Part shown: positions 1 to 9,206 of the stretch, one piece after another
Layout of the letters: the number at the start of each line of letters is the position of its first letter
Numbering within the stretch: position 1 is the stretch's first letter
Assembly (NCBI GenBank): GCA_014238155.1
Contig: JABABQ010000067.1
Span: 124,001 to 188,000 of the forward strand
DNA length: 64,000 nt
Reading direction: 5' to 3'
Source of the DNA: Rhizobiaceae bacterium
Lineage (GTDB): Bacteria > Pseudomonadota > Alphaproteobacteria > Rhizobiales > Rhizobiaceae
Translations under genes and position numbers: made by a program
The notes under the pieces: model-generated
Database searches by the model: none
The model's input: only the letters and a program-made list of their open reading frames with translations
What the model was told of the DNA's origin: nothing

Positions 1-937
1 ACACGGCACGATCATTCGAGGCAGGAAATTTTCTGTTTGCGACCCGCGAAATGCCGCGTTTGGCCCAAGCCGACAAGGTGCGGGTTTTACCAGATTGGGA
101 GTGCATTTTTTTCGGCACCTTCACTTCATAACCCCATGTCCTGCCAGTTCTCCAGCCATTGCGTTTGAGTAGATTTGCCGCTGTTGCCAGCGCATCAGGC
201 ACCGAAGTCCAGATATCTTTTTTGCCGTTTTTATCGATATCCTGGCTGTAAATGAGATAGCTGGTAGGTATGAACTGGGTATGCCCCATGGCACCTGCCC
301 ATGACCCTCTCAACTGGTCTGCCCGAACTTGACCCGACTGGAGGATCTTCATCGACGCGATCAACTGCGACCGGGCAAATTTGCGCCGTCTTTTGTCGGC
401 ATAGGCCAGAGTCGACAGCGAATGCACGACACTCCGCAATGATTTTGGTTTTTTCATCGCCTCACCATAGGTCGATTCCATCGACCAGATTGCCAGCAAT
501 ATGTTTGCGCTAACTCCATATTGACGTTCTATTCTGGATAACCAGCGCGACCAGTTCTTCTTTTCTTTCTGGCCACGTTCGATGGACGTTTCGTTGACCC
601 GACTGTCAAAATACATCCACAATTTCTGGCGAAATTCCGGCTGGTAGCGGGCCAGTTCCAGAACTTCACTGTCCGGTGCATTGATCCCCTTAAACGCGCG
701 CCGGACAGTGGTTTTGGTAATGCCTTTGCGATAAGCATAGGTTGAAAAATTTCGTTTCCATTTTCGAAATCCAGCATCTGCCGACGCCTGTTGTGGCGCA
801 AATGCGACCATCAACACAGAAATAAGCAGAGCGGTTTTGATCCATTGGACCGGAAGCAGCAAGTGATTTGCTCGGCGTTGTACTGCAGCTATCCCATTCT
901 CACCCAAATTCGGTACTACTAAGCTTTGGTTAACCAT
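1..937 (-). CDS. Lytic murein transglycosylase, MltB/SLT_2 type (3' end cut by window)
   Basis: Periplasmic enzyme that cleaves the MurNAc-GlcNAc bond of peptidoglycan with formation of a 1,6-anhydro end. Read on the minus strand, 312 codons are open to the window edge. After a basic start, residues about 33-53 are a hydrophobic export segment ending in QQASA. The catalytic glutamate lies in [10 protein letters not shown] (about residue 154), the MltB-type motif, followed by [13 protein letters not shown] and a Ca-site-like DIDKNGKKD. The C-terminal part is outside the window. The ATG at 937 is the first in frame, but it gives a long cytoplasmic leader; a TTG or CTG about 25 codons later would place the signal peptide at the terminus, so the start is uncertain. 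It is divergent from galU. Family call is firm; exact paralogue not determined. Confidence 0.88.
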   Translation of the reverse strand, partial: MVNQSLVVPNLGENGIAAVQRRANHLLLPVQWIKTALLISVLMVAFAPQQASADAGFRKWKRNFSTYAYRKGITKTTVRRAFKGINAPDSEVLELARYQPEFRQKLWMYFDSRVNETSIERGQKEKKNWSRWLSRIERQYGVSANILLAIWSMESTYGEAMKKPKSLRSVVHSLSTLAYADKRRRKFARSQLIASMKILQSGQVRADQLRGSWAGAMGHTQFIPTSYLIYSQDIDKNGKKDIWTSVPDALATAANLLKRNGWRTGRTWGYEVKVPKKMHSQSGKTRTLSAWAKRGISRVANRKFPASNDRAV

Positions 938-994
938 GATCGTTGCCTTGAGAATCACGAGTACCTAATTGGTAACATAAGCCTGTCAAAAGTG

Positions 995-1957
995 ATGAAA
1001 ATTAGATCAACAATTGCGTACACGCCGGATGCGGCTTCGTGCAAAGCCAGTTGGGAGCCTTCCTTGACCAATTCAGCCCTCAATCGTCCAGTTCGTAAAG
1101 CGGTATTTCCTGTTGCCGGTCTTGGCACAAGATTCCTTCCTGCATCCAAATCTGTTCCCAAAGAGATGCTCACCGTAGTGGACATGCCGGTCATTCAGTA
1201 TGCGGTAAATGAAGCGCGCGAAGCCGGAATTGAACATTTTGTATTTGTGACTGGCCGTAACAAAGGCGTCATCGAAGATTATTTTGACGTTCAGCCCGAA
1301 TTGAAGGCCACGCTGAAGGCCCGCAATAAGGCGGAAATGCTTGATGTCCTGGCCGACAGTCAACCCGAGCCCGGAAAGACCAGTTTTACGCGCCAACAGG
1401 AACCCCTGGGGCTAGGTCACGCGGTCTGGTGCGCCAGGGACATTGTTGGCGATGAACCTTTTGCCCTTCTGCTGCCGGATATGGTGATGAAATCGAGCAA
1501 TGGCGGATGCCTGAAATCGCTGATGGGCGTTTATGATGATACCGGGGGCAACGTCATCGCTGTTGAGGAATGCGACCCGCAGGAAGTTTCAAATTACGGT
1601 GTGATCAAAAAGGGTCGGACCATTGGTGCAGGATTTGAAATCCACGACATGGTGGAAAAGCCAATGCCCGAAGACGCCCCGTCAAATCTGTTCATCAACG
1701 GTCGCTACATTTTGCAGCCAGAGATTTTTCGCCTGTTGGAAAACCAGGAAACCGGCGCCGGAGGCGAAATACAACTGACTGATGCGATGTTGCGACTTTG
1801 CGAAACTCAACCATTTCACGGCTACAAATTTGAAGGCGCGAGCTATGATTGCGGCTCCAAAGAAGGCTTCATCGCCGCCAATGTGGCCTTCGCATTGGAA
1901 CGTGAAGACACCGGTCCCATCGTGCGAAAAATCATTGAGGACATGCTTGGAAGATAA
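995..1957 (+). CDS. galU: UTP--glucose-1-phosphate uridylyltransferase GalU
   Basis: Makes UDP-glucose from UTP and glucose-1-phosphate for exopolysaccharide, lipopolysaccharide and glucan synthesis in the cytoplasm. The nucleotide-binding signature [13 protein letters not shown] with SVPKEM follows near residue 35, then [27 protein letters not shown] and the YGVI(K) and GRYIL motifs, all in GalU order. The open frame extends to an ATG at 926, but the ATG at 995 is preferred because it leaves room for a promoter between this gene and the divergent transglycosylase gene. Even so the first 30 residues exceed the usual GalU start, and no good Shine-Dalgarno sequence is visible at either ATG. Length (320 aa) is slightly above the usual 290-300. 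Confidence 0.95.
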   Translation: MKIRSTIAYTPDAASCKASWEPSLTNSALNRPVRKAVFPVAGLGTRFLPASKSVPKEMLTVVDMPVIQYAVNEAREAGIEHFVFVTGRNKGVIEDYFDVQPELKATLKARNKAEMLDVLADSQPEPGKTSFTRQQEPLGLGHAVWCARDIVGDEPFALLLPDMVMKSSNGGCLKSLMGVYDDTGGNVIAVEECDPQEVSNYGVIKKGRTIGAGFEIHDMVEKPMPEDAPSNLFINGRYILQPEIFRLLENQETGAGGEIQLTDAMLRLCETQPFHGYKFEGASYDCGSKEGFIAANVAFALEREDTGPIVRKIIEDMLGR

Positions 1958-1972
1958 TGCACTTGTTGAAGG

Positions 1973-3565
1973 CTAACGCTGCAAACGCAGTCCGATGCGC
2001 GCTGTGGTCGCCTCATAGGATGAAGCATCTTCTGTGGAATCAAGGATTTCGTGGCCCAATGTTGCGATCACCGCAGCGCTTCTGTTAAGCCGCCATTCCG
2101 CGCCAATCTGACCCTGAAGCATTTCATCCTGACGGCCTGAATCATCATAATCACGCAATGAGGCCAACACGCGGGCATTCAATGACAAGTTCGGTCTCAG
2201 GTCATGGACCGCATCAAGAGAGATTGCGTAGGTCACTGATCCGGCTTCGTCAGCATTTGTAGAGCCGGTGAATTCGGACTGAGCGGTTGCGGTAAATGTT
2301 GTCAATCGCTGAGGCGACCAGTTGATGCTTGCATCAATAGTTAAACCGTCGAGATTGTTTATCGCATCATCGTCAAATTCTTCGTTTGAATAACCGACAG
2401 AAATTTCGCCGTTCAGTTTGTCCCCGCGGTCAAATTCGACACCAGTACGCAGGGCGTAGAGCATGCTGTCGCGGCTGTTGCCGTTTCGGTCAAGCGCACG
2501 TTGATAGCGCCGCGCCCCAAGTGAGGCTTCTACAAAAGGCTGAAACGATGGTGAAATTTCATAACCGACCCGGCCTTGCAGTTCATACAGCGTGTTGGTG
2601 CGATCTTCCTGACTCAATGTGGACCCATCGCTGAGTGAGGCGTCTTCATAATTTGTCTGGGTAATGGTACCGCGCAGGGAGGCAAAATATCTGCCGGCCT
2701 GTTTTTCCACCTCAGCGTAACCACCGAAGCGATGGACATTAGGGTTGTCGTCCACAGTCAGCGGAAATGGCACCGTCAGATTGTCACTTTCGGCGCTTTC
2801 AGTAGACAAATTGTAGGTGCCTCCGAACCGACTTGTCAGGTTGTTGCTGTGATCAATACGAAGCTGCAGACTGGCATCAAGCGTTGGCAGATCATCGGTA
2901 TCACTGTCAAAGAATGTCTGATGGGTGCCTCCGATCTCGCCACGCAACTCATGCAGCGCCCAATTGCTGACCGCTGTAAGACGCGCATCGGTTTGAGAAA
3001 ATAGTGACTCTTCGCCATTGCTGGCAGCGGCAGCGTTGCTGGTACTGCCGAGGCTCTGCGTCAGGACGGGTGATAACGTGAAAGTGCCAACCCGAATTCC
3101 CAGTGCCGCATAGGGGGATTCATCTGCCTGCGCATTACCTCCCTGCACCGGCCCTGCAGGCCGATTGGCCAATGGAGAAATCGATCCATCTTCCCGAATA
3201 TTTCCTACTGGCTGTGTTCGGCGAACTCTTGGATTGCCCTGATCAGTAGCCGGCGATGCCGAATTTCGCTGTCCGGTTGCTGTGCTGGGATCATCAAGTT
3301 CGACAACCAACGGTGCGTCTTCGAAGCCCGACCTATCATCGCCGTCTATTGAAGTCGAAAATTGCACGTCTTGCTGCTGCGACTGGTCGGCAGATGTGGC
3401 CGGATCGTCTTCAATGCCGTCAAAATCGTCATCGGTGAGGGGAATGTCGCCGTTTGTTGAGCCAAACCCGCTATCAATCTGCTGTGCCCAGACACTATTC
3501 ACCGGTGACAAAGCGATTAGCCATGCCGAGACAAGGGATATTGAAATTTTGCCGATATGCACCAT
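1973..3565 (-). CDS. Outer-membrane beta-barrel protein (BBP2_2/DUF2320-like)
   Basis: About 530 aa. Signal peptide at residues 1-29 (VSAWLIALSPVNSVWAQQ), then a low-complexity acidic stretch (about residues 35-130) rich in D, Q and S, then a domain of alternating polar and hydrophobic beta strands that ends in LGLRLQR, as expected of a beta barrel with a terminal strand. Similar proteins stand beside galU and kpsF in rhizobia, which suggests a role in envelope or polysaccharide export, but the function is not known. The ATG at 3565 is chosen over the upstream in-frame start at 3637 because it begins directly with the signal peptide. It converges on galU with only 15 bp between the stops. Confidence 0.8.
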   Translation of the reverse strand: MVHIGKISISLVSAWLIALSPVNSVWAQQIDSGFGSTNGDIPLTDDDFDGIEDDPATSADQSQQQDVQFSTSIDGDDRSGFEDAPLVVELDDPSTATGQRNSASPATDQGNPRVRRTQPVGNIREDGSISPLANRPAGPVQGGNAQADESPYAALGIRVGTFTLSPVLTQSLGSTSNAAAASNGEESLFSQTDARLTAVSNWALHELRGEIGGTHQTFFDSDTDDLPTLDASLQLRIDHSNNLTSRFGGTYNLSTESAESDNLTVPFPLTVDDNPNVHRFGGYAEVEKQAGRYFASLRGTITQTNYEDASLSDGSTLSQEDRTNTLYELQGRVGYEISPSFQPFVEASLGARRYQRALDRNGNSRDSMLYALRTGVEFDRGDKLNGEISVGYSNEEFDDDAINNLDGLTIDASINWSPQRLTTFTATAQSEFTGSTNADEAGSVTYAISLDAVHDLRPNLSLNARVLASLRDYDDSGRQDEMLQGQIGAEWRLNRSAAVIATLGHEILDSTEDASSYEATTARIGLRLQR

Positions 3566-3750
3566 CGAGTGAGAACAGTCTTTCACTGGAAACCAGAAAC
3601 CTACAAACCACCAATTGGCAGCCAACCGACGACCCACAGCCGGTGCTTACTGAAATGTAAACGGACGTGGTTAATGGTTTCTTTCGATTTTGCGGTGCAA
3701 CACGATGATTTTTCGTTCACCTTGCCGCTCAATTGAGATACGACACAGCC

Positions 3751-4731
3751 ATGAACAGCACCATCAACACCACTCAGGTCATCGGCTCGGCCAAACGAAC
3801 AGTGCAAATCGAAAGCGCCGGCCTGCAGGCACTGAACGATGCGTTCGACAATGGTCTGGCGAAACCGTTTTGCGAAGCGGTCAGCAGGTTTCGTGATATT
3901 CAGGGCCGCGTGATTGTCACAGGTGTTGGAAAGTCCGGCCATATCGCCAACAAGATCGCTGCCACGCTGGCATCGACCGGCACACCAGCATTCTTTGTCC
4001 ATTCGACAGAGGCTAATCACGGCGATTTGGGCATGATCGCGCGGGATGATGCAATTTTGGCGATTTCCTGGTCTGGTGAAACGACGGAGCTGCGTGGCAC
4101 GCTTGATTATTCCAAGCGTTTTTCAATTCCGCTTGTCGCTTTGACCGCAGATGAAAATTCGACCCTCGCCAGGCATGCAGATGTGGTATTGCCTCTGCCC
4201 CGTGAAAAAGAAGCATGCCCCCACAATCTGGCTCCGACCACCTCATCTTTGATGATTCTGGCGCTTGGAGATGCGATCGCAGTGGCGTTGCTGGAAAATC
4301 GCGAATTTACTGCCGATCAGTTCAGCGTCTTCCACCCCGGTGGACAGCTCGGCGCCAAGCTATTGCACGTGCGTGATCTGATGCATTCTGGTGAAGCGTT
4401 ACCGCTGGTGGAAAGCGGAACGCAAATGATGCAGGCCATTTTGCAAATTTCGCAAAAAGGGTTTGGCTGTGTTGGTGTTGTCAAAGATCAGGCGCTGATC
4501 GGGATTATCACCGATGGAGACCTGCGGCGCAGCCTGTCAACCTCACTGCTCGACGAGAATGTGGACGATGTAATGACTGCGGATCCACAGACCATTTCCG
4601 GGGATCTGCTGGCTGCAGAAGCACTTGAGATATTGAACAAGCGCCAGATCACCGCTCTTATGGTCACCGAATCGCAAAAACCGATTGGTATTCTGCACCT
4701 TCACGATCTGCTGAGGGTCGGTGCAGCTTAA
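3751..4731 (+). CDS. kpsF: KpsF/GutQ-type arabinose-5-phosphate isomerase
   Basis: Interconverts ribulose-5-phosphate and arabinose-5-phosphate, the first step to KDO for lipopolysaccharide. 326 aa with a SIS sugar-isomerase domain (about residues 30-175; VTGVGKSGHIANKIAATLAS, the SWSGET motif, and PREKEACPHNLAPTTS) followed by two CBS domains (about 200-260 and 265-325; GIITDGDLRR). This is the full domain set and normal length of KdsD/KpsF. The ATG at 3751 is chosen over an in-frame TTG at 3733. It is divergent from the beta-barrel gene with a 185 bp gap that must hold both promoters. Confidence 0.94.
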   Translation: MNSTINTTQVIGSAKRTVQIESAGLQALNDAFDNGLAKPFCEAVSRFRDIQGRVIVTGVGKSGHIANKIAATLASTGTPAFFVHSTEANHGDLGMIARDDAILAISWSGETTELRGTLDYSKRFSIPLVALTADENSTLARHADVVLPLPREKEACPHNLAPTTSSLMILALGDAIAVALLENREFTADQFSVFHPGGQLGAKLLHVRDLMHSGEALPLVESGTQMMQAILQISQKGFGCVGVVKDQALIGIITDGDLRRSLSTSLLDENVDDVMTADPQTISGDLLAAEALEILNKRQITALMVTESQKPIGILHLHDLLRVGAA

Positions 4732-4753
4732 GCAATGTTATTGAGCCGCGGTG

Positions 4754-5218
4754 CTAGGCTCGTTCCACAACCAGTGCGCCGTTTTGGTTTCCGATAACGC
4801 GTACTCGAGTACCGATTGGAAGATCGGTTTCACTCAAAACGCGCCACGTCGTATCACCAAGCTTGACCCTGCCGTTTCCATTTTCCACCGGTTCAACCAG
4901 AGACGTTTCGCTGCCGGCATAGCGGCCCAGAGGGTCGTTGATCTTTGAGGCGTCATCATTTTCGGTGTCGGCTGGGAACAATCTGCGCCCGACCAATGCC
5001 AAAACCAGCGACAAAACGCCAAATGCAACGATCTGCGCCTGCCAGGGCCACCACGCCACATCGGTAAACGAGGCCAATGTCAGCGTTCCGATGACCAGAG
5101 CGGACAGCCCAAACCAGACCAGGAACACGCCCGGCAGGACCACCTCACCTATCAACAAAACCAAGCCGATCAGAAACCACGACCAGGGACCTAGATCAGT
5201 TAATGTCTGCATCACCAT
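4754..5218 (-). CDS. NfeD-family membrane protein (short form)
   Basis: 154 aa. Two or three membrane segments near the N-terminus (about residues 12-50, then 60-80) are followed by an OB-fold C-terminal domain of the NfeD type (PLGRYAGSETSLVEPVENGNGRVKLGDTTWRV). Short NfeD proteins act with a stomatin/SPFH partner in membrane microdomains and membrane protein quality control; the partner is the next gene upstream in the operon (5272-6261). The start at 5218 has an AGGTAG ribosome-binding site about 8 nt upstream. Confidence 0.9.
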   Translation of the reverse strand: MVMQTLTDLGPWSWFLIGLVLLIGEVVLPGVFLVWFGLSALVIGTLTLASFTDVAWWPWQAQIVAFGVLSLVLALVGRRLFPADTENDDASKINDPLGRYAGSETSLVEPVENGNGRVKLGDTTWRVLSETDLPIGTRVRVIGNQNGALVVERA

Positions 5219-5271
5219 GTCAGTCTACCTTTCAGCTTGAGATTGGGCGGCTGGTCAAGAAAAATCCGAAC

Positions 5272-6261
5272 TTAGGTTACTTTGGGAACGCCGGAAGGTG
5301 TTCTCAACCGGTCACCGCCGTTGCCACCGTCGTCGCCGCCGCCGTCTCCGAATGTGTCTTTTGCGATTTCCGCAATACCGGCCAGCGAACCTATCATCGC
5401 GGTGGCTTCCATCGGCAATATTATAAGCTTTTGGTTCGGTGCCGTACCGATCGACTGGAGAGCTTCGGTGTATTTTTGTGCGACAAAATAATTGATTGCC
5501 TGACTGTTTCCAGAGCTAATAGCCTCGGATACAGCGCGCGTTGCTTCGGCTTCCGCCTGGGCCTCGCGCTCACGGGCTTCGGCTTCCAAAAATGCCGCCG
5601 CCTTGGTGCCTTCGGCCTCGAGAATCTGCGATTGTTTTTGACCTTCAGCGCGGGCAATTGCGGCTGCCCGATCGCCTTCAGCTTCCAGAATTTGGGCGCG
5701 TTTTTGCCGCTCCGCTTTCATTTGACGCCCCATAGCATCAACCAGATCAGCAGGTGGATTGATATCCTTGACCTCAATGCGAGTCATCTTGATGCCCCAG
5801 GGGGCGACGGCGTCGTCCACCACATGCAAAATTCGTGTATTGATTTCATCCCGTTTAGACAGCAGTTCATCAAGATTCATCGAACCCATAACCGTACGAA
5901 GATTGGTCATGGTAATATTGAGAATGGCATTTTCCAAACCGCTCACCTCGTAGGCAGCTTTCGGTGCGTCAAGCACCTGAAAAAACGTCACCCCATCGAC
6001 ACTACAAGTGGCGTTGTCCTTGGTTATTATTTCCTGGGTTGGAACATCAAGTACCTGTTCCATCATGTTCATCTTTGAGCCAATTTTTTCAATAAATGGC
6101 CAAATGATATTGAGACCCGGGTTCAAGGCACGGTCAAATCTGCCAAACCGTTCCACCGTGTAATTGAACCCTTGGGGAACAATTTTGATCATCGACATCA
6201 AGATGATGATCAACAAAAAACCCAGAATGATAACAGCTATGTCGCTAATTGGTAAAACCAT
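5272..6261 (-). CDS. SPFH/stomatin-like (QmcA/HflC-type) membrane protein
   Basis: 329 aa. One N-terminal membrane segment (about residues 6-25), then an SPFH domain starting IVPQGFNYTVERFGRF and including ITKDNATCSVDGV, then an alanine- and glutamate-rich coiled coil (about 185-250; repeated ILEAEG units), ending with a Gly/Asp-rich tail. Stomatin-like proteins form oligomeric membrane scaffolds and work with NfeD proteins and membrane proteases. The ATG at 6261 is chosen because GGGAGGAAT lies directly upstream; the longer frame starting at 6273 would begin inside that site. 53 bp separate it from the downstream NfeD gene, so the two are probably co-transcribed. Confidence 0.93.
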   Translation of the reverse strand: MVLPISDIAVIILGFLLIIILMSMIKIVPQGFNYTVERFGRFDRALNPGLNIIWPFIEKIGSKMNMMEQVLDVPTQEIITKDNATCSVDGVTFFQVLDAPKAAYEVSGLENAILNITMTNLRTVMGSMNLDELLSKRDEINTRILHVVDDAVAPWGIKMTRIEVKDINPPADLVDAMGRQMKAERQKRAQILEAEGDRAAAIARAEGQKQSQILEAEGTKAAAFLEAEAREREAQAEAEATRAVSEAISSGNSQAINYFVAQKYTEALQSIGTAPNQKLIILPMEATAMIGSLAGIAEIAKDTFGDGGGDDGGNGGDRLRTPSGVPKVT

Positions 6262-6348
6262 GATTCCTCCCACTATTTCCCACTATATGGGATGAATAGA
6301 GGACAAATTCAATGCCGGTCGGCCGGTTAACCACTTGATTTTAGGCCG

Positions 6349-7416
6349 TCAGATCCAACCCAACAGCTCTCGCCGAACTACTGTTTCGATCAAATCCATG
6401 CCTTGTGAGCCATCGTTGAGACAGGGAATATGAGTGAATTTTTCGCCACCATTTTCGACGAATTCGCCGCGAACCTCTCCGTCAATTTCCTCAAGCGTCT
6501 CCAAGCAGTCAGCCGCAAAGCCCGGATTGACCACTGCAAGGCGCTTCACCCCTTCGTGGGCCAAGCGTTCTACAGTCTTATCGGTATAAGGCTGCAACCA
6601 TTCTTCGGGCCCGAAACGCGACTGAAATGTTGACAACAAAAAACCGTCGGGCCAGCCCATATGCTCGCGCAGCAGACGCGACGTTTTCAAACATTGGCAA
6701 TGATATGGATCTCCCTTGTCAAAATAGCTTTTTGGGATGCCGTGGTAAGAGGCGATGATGTGCTCGGGTTGAAAGTCCAACTCGGCCAGGTGGGCTTTTA
6801 TCGAACTGCCCAAAGCTTCGATATAGGCGGGGTCGTCATGGTAAGGTGGCACAGTGCGCAGGGCCGGCATCCAGCGCATTTTCATCAGTGCATCAAACGT
6901 TTTGTCATTGACGGTGGCCGTCGTTGCAGCGGCATATTGCGGATAGAGTGGAAACACCAAAATGCGCTCGCACCCCCGTTCTTGCAGGGACTTGAGCCGA
7001 CTTTCGATGGATGGATTACCGTAGCGCATTCCCCAGTCAACCACCAAGTTTTCAGTCTCGCCCATTCGCTCAGCAAGTTGTTCGGCTTGAGAACGGGTAA
7101 AGGTGCGCAAGGGGGACTCGTTCTTTTCTTCATTCCAGATCGACGCATAGAGCGCCCCTGATTTCTTTGGTCTGGTGTTCAAAATGATACCGTTCAACAG
7201 CGGCCACCAGATAATTCGGGGCGTTTCAATTACTCGCCGGTCGGACAGAAACTCCTTGAGATATTTGCGCATGTTCTTTTTGTCATGGCCATCAGGGGTC
7301 CCCAGATTGACAAGCAACACGCCAACTTTGCCGAAATTGGTTTTCGGATGGTCGGGCGGGAAGGTATTGCCGGAAGTATCGCGGCGAAATGCAAAAGACT
7401 TGACGGGTGCATTCAT
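6349..7416 (-). CDS. hemH: Ferrochelatase
   Basis: Inserts Fe2+ into protoporphyrin IX, the last step of protoheme synthesis. 355 aa. Family motifs in order: KVGVLLVNLGTPD near residue 30, YGNPSIES, FPLYPQYAAATTAT, the metal-binding histidine in IASYHGIPKSYFDKGDPYHCQC, the FQSRFGPEEWLQPYTD signature and NPGFAADCLETLEEI. Length is normal for a proteobacterial enzyme. The ATG at 7416 (MNAPVKSF) is preferred over an in-frame ATG at 7455. It is divergent from the 5'-nucleotidase family gene, with 218 bp between them. Confidence 0.97.
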   Translation of the reverse strand: MNAPVKSFAFRRDTSGNTFPPDHPKTNFGKVGVLLVNLGTPDGHDKKNMRKYLKEFLSDRRVIETPRIIWWPLLNGIILNTRPKKSGALYASIWNEEKNESPLRTFTRSQAEQLAERMGETENLVVDWGMRYGNPSIESRLKSLQERGCERILVFPLYPQYAAATTATVNDKTFDALMKMRWMPALRTVPPYHDDPAYIEALGSSIKAHLAELDFQPEHIIASYHGIPKSYFDKGDPYHCQCLKTSRLLREHMGWPDGFLLSTFQSRFGPEEWLQPYTDKTVERLAHEGVKRLAVVNPGFAADCLETLEEIDGEVRGEFVENGGEKFTHIPCLNDGSQGMDLIETVVRRELLGWI

Positions 7417-7634
7417 GGCAGTTCCAGATAGTGAGTGCAGCAATCGGCAAGCCATAGCCCATCGCCAGCATGCCTTTCAACTGCGGCAATTGATACGCAC
7501 TGTCCAAGACCTTCAAATTTCATCCACAGGTCGAATTTTACTGGCCGCATGTGGTGACGATCCACCACGAAGCTGTCATGCTGAATGGCAAGGGTACGCC
7601 CGATAAATTCTCAACATCCCAATCGGAGAGTTAG

Positions 7635-9146
7635 ATGCTCAAGACGATAATGAAATCAATTATTTCCACTTCATTGATTGCCGGTCTCAGCCTCACGACG
7701 ATGGCCGCAGCAATGGCAGAAACGGTCAATGTCAGCATAATTGTTGCCAGTGACATGGACACAATGTCCGGCAAGAAACGCGGCGGCGTCGCCCGTCTTG
7801 CCGGTGTTGTCAATGCCGAGAGGGCAAAGGGTGGAAATACGGTCTTTGTATATCCAGGTGACCTGTTATCGCCCTCCATTTTGGGAGGTTTTGACAAAGG
7901 CGAACACATGGTCGAACTGCTTAATATGGCACCACCAGACTTTCTGGTGCCTGGCAACCATGAATACGATTATGGACCAGAAGAGTTTATCAAGCGGATG
8001 AATGAAGGCAAGTTCACCAAACTGGCCACCAACACGCGTTACAAGGACGGTTCCAAACTACCTGGCTTTGAAGATACGGCGATGAAAGAATTTGACGGTG
8101 TCAAAATAGGCTTTATGGGTCTGACTACCGAAGACACACCAGATATTTCTTCACCCGGCAATATCACATTTTCCAGCAATATCGATACCGCAAAATCCAC
8201 CGGAGCAGCACTGCGTGAAGCCGGAGCCGATATGGTTGTGGCCGTTGTTCACACTGCCCAGAAAATGGATTTCGATATTCTGTATAAAACTGGTGTAGAT
8301 GTTGTGCTGTCTGGTCACGACCACAACCTTCACGTTTTCTATGATGGGCGCAAGGCCTTGGTGGAATCCAAGGAGGAAGCTGAATATGTCACCATCATGG
8401 ATATCGAATTCGACGTTGGTGAAAGCCGTGGCAAGCGACGCGTACGCTGGTGGCCAAATTTTCGTATCATAGACACCGCCAATGTTACACCTGACCCGGC
8501 GGTCGCTGAGAAAGTCGCAGGCTATGAAGCCACATTGTCGAAAGAACTCGACGTGGCAATTGGAAATTCCGACATCGAGCTCGATACCCGCAAAGCAAGT
8601 GTGCGCACCGGAGAGGCTGCTTTTGGCAACCTGACCGCCGATGCAATGCGTGCTGCAGTAGGTGCCGATATTGGCTTCACCAATGGCGGTGGTATTCGTG
8701 GCAACAAAATCTATGATGCTGGCCACACGATTACCCGTCGCGACGTATTGACTGAACTGCCTTTTGGCAATGGAACAGTAATGCTGGAAGTCGCAGGTTC
8801 GGTCATATTGGAGGCTTTAGAACACGGTTACCGCTCGGTTCCTGAGGCCCAGGGTAGTTTTCTGCACTTTTCTGGTATGAAAGTAACGGTTGATTCGTCC
8901 AAGCCTGCTGGCAACCGCGTGGCAGACGTAATGGTAGGTGATGCACCGCTGGAACCGGCGAAAATGTACACATTGGCCACTAACGATTTCATGGGGCGAG
9001 GCGGTGATGGCTATAAAATGTTGCGCAGTGGCAAGGTGCTGATTGATTCGTCGTCGGCGAAACTGATGGCCAATGACGTGATGGTCTACGTGCGCAAACT
9101 CGGCACAGTGACAACAGGTATTGATGGTCGTTTGACCATAAAATAA
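7635..9146 (+). CDS. Periplasmic bifunctional metallophosphatase/5'-nucleotidase family protein
   Basis: 503 aa. Signal peptide (residues 1-29, ending AAAMAE), a calcineurin-type metallophosphatase domain (about 30-270; GDLLSPS, PGNHEYDYGPE, VVAVVHTAQ, LSGHDHNLH) and a 5'-nucleotidase C-terminal domain (about 310-480; GNLTADAMRAAVGADIGFTNGGGIRG and NDFMGRGGDGY). It would hydrolyse nucleotides or other phosphate esters in the periplasm. The usual first metal motif NDxH reads SDMD here, so one His ligand is replaced by Asp. GGAGAG sits 4 nt upstream of the ATG. Single gene closed by the terminator at 9168-9199. Confidence 0.9.
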   Translation: MLKTIMKSIISTSLIAGLSLTTMAAAMAETVNVSIIVASDMDTMSGKKRGGVARLAGVVNAERAKGGNTVFVYPGDLLSPSILGGFDKGEHMVELLNMAPPDFLVPGNHEYDYGPEEFIKRMNEGKFTKLATNTRYKDGSKLPGFEDTAMKEFDGVKIGFMGLTTEDTPDISSPGNITFSSNIDTAKSTGAALREAGADMVVAVVHTAQKMDFDILYKTGVDVVLSGHDHNLHVFYDGRKALVESKEEAEYVTIMDIEFDVGESRGKRRVRWWPNFRIIDTANVTPDPAVAEKVAGYEATLSKELDVAIGNSDIELDTRKASVRTGEAAFGNLTADAMRAAVGADIGFTNGGGIRGNKIYDAGHTITRRDVLTELPFGNGTVMLEVAGSVILEALEHGYRSVPEAQGSFLHFSGMKVTVDSSKPAGNRVADVMVGDAPLEPAKMYTLATNDFMGRGGDGYKMLRSGKVLIDSSSAKLMANDVMVYVRKLGTVTTGIDGRLTIK

Positions 9147-9167
9147 CGCCGACCACTTTAGAGATCA

Positions 9168-9199
9168 AAAGGCCGCTCCATCCGGGGCGGCCTTTTTTA
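9168..9199 (+). terminator. Rho-independent terminator of the 5'-nucleotidase family gene
   Basis: Perfect 9-bp stem AAAGGCCGC / GCGGCCTTT with a 10-nt loop, running into a T-rich tract, 22 bp after the stop codon at 9146. The stem begins with A residues, so it may also act on the opposite strand for the PaaK-like gene that ends at 9207. Confidence 0.9.
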
Positions 9200-9206
9200 C
9201 GCCGGT

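Noticed and set aside
5203-6078. 291-aa plus-strand reading frame
   Set aside because: It is antisense to the SPFH gene, with no family motif and no ribosome-binding site; the minus-strand gene explains the region fully.
7417-7634. Possible small gene in the longest gap (between hemH and the 5'-nucleotidase family gene)
   Set aside because: Only short frames without ribosome-binding sites or recognisable features; best treated as the divergent promoter region.
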